A DNA stretch of 64,000 nt from Winogradskyella echinorum (GTDB lineage: Bacteria > Bacteroidota > Bacteroidia > Flavobacteriales > Flavobacteriaceae), in contig NZ_JACOQD010000006.1 of assembly GCF_014297365.1 (NCBI RefSeq), forward strand, positions 62,001 through 126,000, in the 5' to 3' direction. Made by a program: the position numbers and the translations under genes. Numbering within the stretch: the stretch's first letter is position 1; each line of letters opens with the position of its first letter. The notes beneath the pieces are model-generated. The model worked only from the letters and a program-made list of their open reading frames with translations. It ran no database searches and was not told the DNA's origin. Shown here one piece after another: positions 60,215 through 64,000 of the stretch.

Positions 60215-62626
60215 ATGATAGTAAATACAGAACTTGAAAATAAAGGAAATTTATTCCCTTTAAATATTATAGATTTTAAAAAAGATGTTGATAAGCTATA
60301 CTTTACTGCAATTAACGATGTTATACTAGAGTTAACAGTTGTTAGAGATAGTTTACTTCGTTTTAGATATACTACAGTAGGCAACTTTAATAACGATTTT
60401 TCTTATGCCATAACTAAATATGCGAGTATTGGTTATAATAAATTAGAGATTACCGAAAATGAAAAGTGTTACGAAGTTGTTACTTCAAAATTGCGTTGCG
60501 AAATTTCTAAAGATGATATGAGAGTATCCATCTATGATGTTGTAGATGGAACATTAATAAATCAAGATGAAAGTGGTTTTCATTGGGAAGAAAGTTATGA
60601 ATATGGTGGTAACATCGTAAAAATGAGTAAAGTTTCTAATGATGGAGAAAGTTATTATGGTCTTGGTGATAAACCAAACCATTTAAACTTAAAAGGAAAA
60701 CGTTACAGCAATTGGGCAACAGATTCTTATGCTTATGGTAAAGATACAGACCCTATATATAAAGCTATTCCTTTTTATACTGGTTTACACCATGGAAAAG
60801 CCTACGGTATTTTCTTTGATAATAGCTTTATGTCTTCATTCGATTTTGCCCAAGAACGAAGAAACGTTACGAGCTTTTGGGCACAAGGAGGTGAGATGAA
60901 TTATTATTTCTTCTATGGGCCAAAAATGAACGATGTAGTAGAAAGTTATACAGACTTAACAGGTAAACCTCATCATTTGCCACCACTTTGGGCATTAGGA
61001 TTTCACCAATGTAAATGGAGTTATTATCCAGAATCTAAAGTAAAAGAGATTACATCCACTTTTAGAAAACTTCAAATTCCATGTGATGCTATTTATTTAG
61101 ATATTGATTATATGGATGGGTTTCGTTGTTTTACTTGGAATAAGGAGTACTTCCCAGATCCAAAACGAATGGTTAAGGAATTAATGGACGATGGTTTTAA
61201 AACTGTTGCCATCATTGATCCAGGAATTAAAATAGATAAAGACTATTCGGTTTTTAGAGAAGCCTTAGAAAAAGATTATTTCTGCAAACGTGCAGATGGT
61301 GATTATATGAAAGGTAAAGTTTGGCCAGGGGAATGTTATTTTCCAGATTTTACAAATCCTGAAGTAAGAGAATGGTGGTCTGGATTGTTTCAAGAATTGA
61401 TAGAAGACATTGGCGTAAAAGGGGTTTGGAATGATATGAATGAGCCTGCCGTAATGGAGGTGCCTAATAAAACATTTCCAGACGATGTGCGTCACGATTA
61501 CGATGGTAATCCTTGTAGTCATAGAAAGGCACATAATATTTATGGTATGCAGATGGCGCGAGCTACATACCAAGGGTTAAAAAAATATTCTTATCCAAAA
61601 CGACCTTTTGTAATTACACGTTCTGCTTATTCTGGTACACAACGTTACACGTCTACTTGGACAGGAGATAACGTAGCAACATGGGAGCATTTATGGATTG
61701 CAAATATACAAGCGCAACGTATGGCAATGTCTGGATTCTCATTTGCTGGTAGTGATATTGGTGGATTTGCAGAGCAACCACAAGGAGAATTATTTACACG
61801 TTGGATTCAACTTGGAATTTTTCATCCGTTTTTTAGAGTGCATTCTTCTGGTGACCATGGTGATCAAGAACCTTGGGCTTTTGATGAAGATGTCACAGAT
61901 ATAGTGAGAAAATTTATTGAAATACGATACCAATTATTACCTTATTTATATACCTCATTTTGGAACTATGTTGAAAACGGAACTCCGTTACTAAAATCAC
62001 TTGTTTTATATGATCAGGCAGATGTGCAGACACATTATAGAACAGATGAATTTGTTTTTGGACAACAAATTTTAGCTTGTCCCGTATTAGAACCAAATGC
62101 TAAAGGAAGACGTATGTATATTCCTAAAGGTAAATGGTATAATTTCTGGTCAGATGAAATTGTTAAAGGAGGAAAGGAAATGTGGGTGGATGCAGATATC
62201 GATAGCATGCCAATTTTTATAAAAGAAGGAGCCATAATTCCTAAATATCCTATTCAGCAATACGTTGGGGAAAAAGAAATAACAGAAATTTCACTAGATG
62301 TTTACTACAAAAAAGGTAAAGAAAACAGTCAATTGTTTAGTGATGCTAATGATGGTTTCGATTACACTAAAGGACGTTATAGTTTAAGAAACTTTACACT
62401 TACAGGTAGAGATAATGAGTTAATCATTAATCAGCATAAAGAAGGTAAATTTATTACGCCATATAATACCTTCAAGGTACAGATTCACGGTTTACCATTT
62501 GAGATTTATGAAATTCAAATAGATAATGAAACGATTTCTTTAGAGCATTTAAAATCAAATGGTACAAGCTCTTTTGTTGTAGATAAGAACTTTTCTGAGT
62601 TACATATCTTAGGAAAAAAGGAATAA
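60215..62626 (+). CDS. glycoside hydrolase family 31 alpha-glucosidase
   Basis: The protein has 803 residues. An N-terminal beta domain is followed by the catalytic barrel with the nucleophile Asp407 in WNDMNEP and FHPFFRVHSSGDH near residue 545. It removes terminal alpha-1,4-linked glucose. It lacks a signal peptide, so it works in the cytoplasm on glycogen fragments or maltose. The gap 60028-60214 has no gene; it precedes a rightward start. Confidence 0.95.
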   Translation: MIVNTELENKGNLFPLNIIDFKKDVDKLYFTAINDVILELTVVRDSLLRFRYTTVGNFNNDFSYAITKYASIGYNKLEITENEKCYEVVTSKLRCEISKDDMRVSIYDVVDGTLINQDESGFHWEESYEYGGNIVKMSKVSNDGESYYGLGDKPNHLNLKGKRYSNWATDSYAYGKDTDPIYKAIPFYTGLHHGKAYGIFFDNSFMSSFDFAQERRNVTSFWAQGGEMNYYFFYGPKMNDVVESYTDLTGKPHHLPPLWALGFHQCKWSYYPESKVKEITSTFRKLQIPCDAIYLDIDYMDGFRCFTWNKEYFPDPKRMVKELMDDGFKTVAIIDPGIKIDKDYSVFREALEKDYFCKRADGDYMKGKVWPGECYFPDFTNPEVREWWSGLFQELIEDIGVKGVWNDMNEPAVMEVPNKTFPDDVRHDYDGNPCSHRKAHNIYGMQMARATYQGLKKYSYPKRPFVITRSAYSGTQRYTSTWTGDNVATWEHLWIANIQAQRMAMSGFSFAGSDIGGFAEQPQGELFTRWIQLGIFHPFFRVHSSGDHGDQEPWAFDEDVTDIVRKFIEIRYQLLPYLYTSFWNYVENGTPLLKSLVLYDQADVQTHYRTDEFVFGQQILACPVLEPNAKGRRMYIPKGKWYNFWSDEIVKGGKEMWVDADIDSMPIFIKEGAIIPKYPIQQYVGEKEITEISLDVYYKKGKENSQLFSDANDGFDYTKGRYSLRNFTLTGRDNELIINQHKEGKFITPYNTFKVQIHGLPFEIYEIQIDNETISLEHLKSNGTSSFVVDKNFSELHILGKKE

Positions 62627-62710
62627 TGATAGTGACCTATTCTTTGTTTAGGTGTCTAATAAATGCAAATTGATTTTTGTATTTTAGTAACTATTATAAA
62701 ACCATTAGCT

Positions 62711-63538
62711 ATGAATTTGAAAAAAATATTATTAAACCTTGGAGTTTTAGCCATTATTGTTTCTTGTGCTACAAATCCATTTACAGGTAAAAAAACCTTA
62801 GCATTTGTAAGTAACGATCAATTATTTCCATCTGCTTTTGCGCAATATAATCAGGTATTAACTGAAAATAAAGTTGTTACAGGTACAGCAGATGCTAATA
62901 TGATTACTCGTGTTGGTCAACGTATTGCTGTAGCTGCAGAACGTTATTTAAACGCAAATGGTTTTCAAGGATATTTAGATGATTATAAATGGGAATATAC
63001 TTTAATAGAGTCCGAACAAGTAAATGCGTGGTGTATGCCAGGTGGTAAAATCGCATTTTACACTGGGATTTTGCCTATAGCTGCAAACGAAACAGGTGTT
63101 GCAGCAATTATGGGTCACGAAGTTGCGCATGCTTTGGCTAATCATGGTCAGCAACGTATGAGTGCAGCTTATTTACAGCAAGGATTAGCCGTAGCAGGTA
63201 ATATTGCTTTAGCTAAAGACGAACAAGCACTAGGAATTTTTAACCAATCTTATGGTATTGTTTCTAATGTAGCAGGAATGTTACCTTTTAGCAGAAGCCA
63301 TGAAACTGAAGCAGATAAAATAGGTATCTATTTAATGGCAATAGCAGGTTACAATCCAAGTGAAGCATCTGTACTTTGGGAGCGAATGAAAGCGAATAGT
63401 GGAGGACAAGCACCACCAGAATTTTTAAGTACACACCCAAGTAATGATTCTAGGATACAAAACTTAAAAGCTTTAGCACCAAAAGCTGTAGCTGAGGCTA
63501 AGAAATTTGGCATTACAAGTTTTAGACCAATAAATTAA
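62711..63538 (+). CDS. M48 family metallopeptidase, lipoprotein
   Basis: I chose the ATG at 62711 over the in-frame 62663, which gives a lipoprotein signal peptide with lipobox IVSC (Cys19). The product has 275 residues. Zinc motif HEVAH lies at residues 136-140, with the third ligand in ETEADKIG. Related M48 lipoproteins (BepA/LoiP-like) cut misfolded outer membrane proteins. It is in an operon of its own, with a terminator downstream. Confidence 0.93.
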   Translation: MNLKKILLNLGVLAIIVSCATNPFTGKKTLAFVSNDQLFPSAFAQYNQVLTENKVVTGTADANMITRVGQRIAVAAERYLNANGFQGYLDDYKWEYTLIESEQVNAWCMPGGKIAFYTGILPIAANETGVAAIMGHEVAHALANHGQQRMSAAYLQQGLAVAGNIALAKDEQALGIFNQSYGIVSNVAGMLPFSRSHETEADKIGIYLMAIAGYNPSEASVLWERMKANSGGQAPPEFLSTHPSNDSRIQNLKALAPKAVAEAKKFGITSFRPIN

Positions 63539-63569
63539 TATAGAGTTTATAAATATTTAATTACTTTAG

Positions 63570-63597
63570 AAGCTGCTCAATAAGAGCAGCTTTTTTT
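63570..63597 (+). terminator. Terminator after the M48 peptidase gene
   Basis: AAGCTGCTC (63570-63578) and GAGCAGCTT (63584-63592) form a 9-bp stem with a five-base loop and a T run. Confidence 0.92.
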
Positions 63598-63609
63598 ATT
63601 TTAATATTT

Positions 63610-64000
63610 ATGGGAGAACTTAAAAAGGGAAGTAAAAAGCTTCTTAATGCTTGGGCATTTTACGATTGGGCAAATTCGGTGTATACACTAACAATCGCAT
63701 CTTCAATATTTCCAATATTTTACTCCGCACTTTTTTTAGGGCAAACTGAAAAAACAGTAGTGGCTTTTGGGATGGTTTTTAAAAGTACAGCATTAATTAC
63801 CTATGTTACGGCGTTTACATTTTTGGTGGTAGCTTTTACATCTCCAATTTTATCGGGTATTGCAGATTATGTTGGTAATAAAAAGAATTTTATGAAGTTC
63901 TTTTGCTATGTCGGTGGTGCTGGTTGCATTGGGTTGTATTGGTTTAGTATTGATAATATTCATATTAGTCTTCTTTTCTATTTTATGGGATTAATTGGGT
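63610..64000 (+). CDS. MFS transporter, UMF1/Atg22-like, 3' partial
   Basis: The frame is open to the window edge; about 130 residues are visible. The start KLLNAWAFYDWANSVYTLTI is the family signature of UMF1 transporters, followed by membrane helices and the motif ADYVGNKK after helix 3. The substrate is unknown in bacteria. The ATG is 12 bp after the terminator stem. The rest of the gene lies outside the window. Confidence 0.88.
   Translation, partial: MGELKKGSKKLLNAWAFYDWANSVYTLTIASSIFPIFYSALFLGQTEKTVVAFGMVFKSTALITYVTAFTFLVVAFTSPILSGIADYVGNKKNFMKFFCYVGGAGCIGLYWFSIDNIHISLLFYFMGLIG

Overview
The window is AT-rich chromosomal DNA from a member of the phylum Bacteroidota, most likely a marine-type Flavobacteriaceae. 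The reasons are the gliding-motility ABC genes gldF and gldG, the pair DUF6452/DUF6048 next to rlmD, a TonB-dependent receptor with a carboxypeptidase-like N-terminal domain, small 'GYRF'-ending outer membrane barrels, promoters of the form TTG-N18..20-TAnnTTTG, and few Shine-Dalgarno sequences. The genus cannot be fixed from the sequence. I saw no rRNA, tRNA, insertion sequence, prophage or CRISPR array.

Region 1 (1-14.3 kb) is a respiratory, redox and efflux block: a c-type heme protein (DUF3365, cut by the window edge), thioredoxin, a 56-residue membrane protein, a Prx6-type peroxiredoxin, cytochrome bd oxidase (cydAB), a sulfide:quinone reductase-like flavoprotein, a membrane hydrolase, and a TolC/adaptor/RND efflux operon ending in a PII-like protein and a DUF2892 protein. 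Five promoters here carry a 14-bp dyad (three are perfect GTAAC-N4-GTTAC). In all five the dyad centre lies exactly 29.5 bp before a TAnnTTT(G/A) -7 element, the class II activator position of Crp/Fnr-type regulators. This is the strongest novel signal in the window and ties the block into one regulon, plausibly for low oxygen, sulfide or nitrosative stress.

Region 2 (14.3-34.2 kb) is housekeeping and mixed: dnaN, gldF/gldG with an extra coupled gene between them, a SAM hydroxide adenosyltransferase, PhoH, purC, methyltransferase and DinB genes, DUF6452/DUF6048, a four-helix-bundle (IVP-type) gene bounded by imperfect 22-bp inverted repeats, rlmD, an ECF sigma operon, ornithine aminotransferase with a cysteine-rich insertion, small membrane proteins, a Smr protein and a cysteine desulfurase. 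Short intergenic repeat families (heptamer arrays and palindromes) cluster here.

Region 3 (34.2-49.7 kb) holds the cell envelope and division: a TonB-dependent receptor, an M23 peptidase, a coiled-coil protein, zapA, a candidate 6S-like RNA, rny (RNase Y), xerD, four related outer membrane barrels around aroQ, lpdA, a TlpA-like lipoprotein, DUF1572 and msrB.

Region 4 (49.8-64 kb) is a glycogen/trehalose locus: glgA-glgC, a convergent fused trehalose-6-phosphate synthase/phosphatase, GH15, glgB, two unknown membrane genes and a GH31 alpha-glucosidase. An M48 lipoprotein peptidase and a UMF1-type transporter cut by the window edge follow. The locus carries both polymer synthesis and breakdown, and offers a switch of glucose between glycogen and trehalose.
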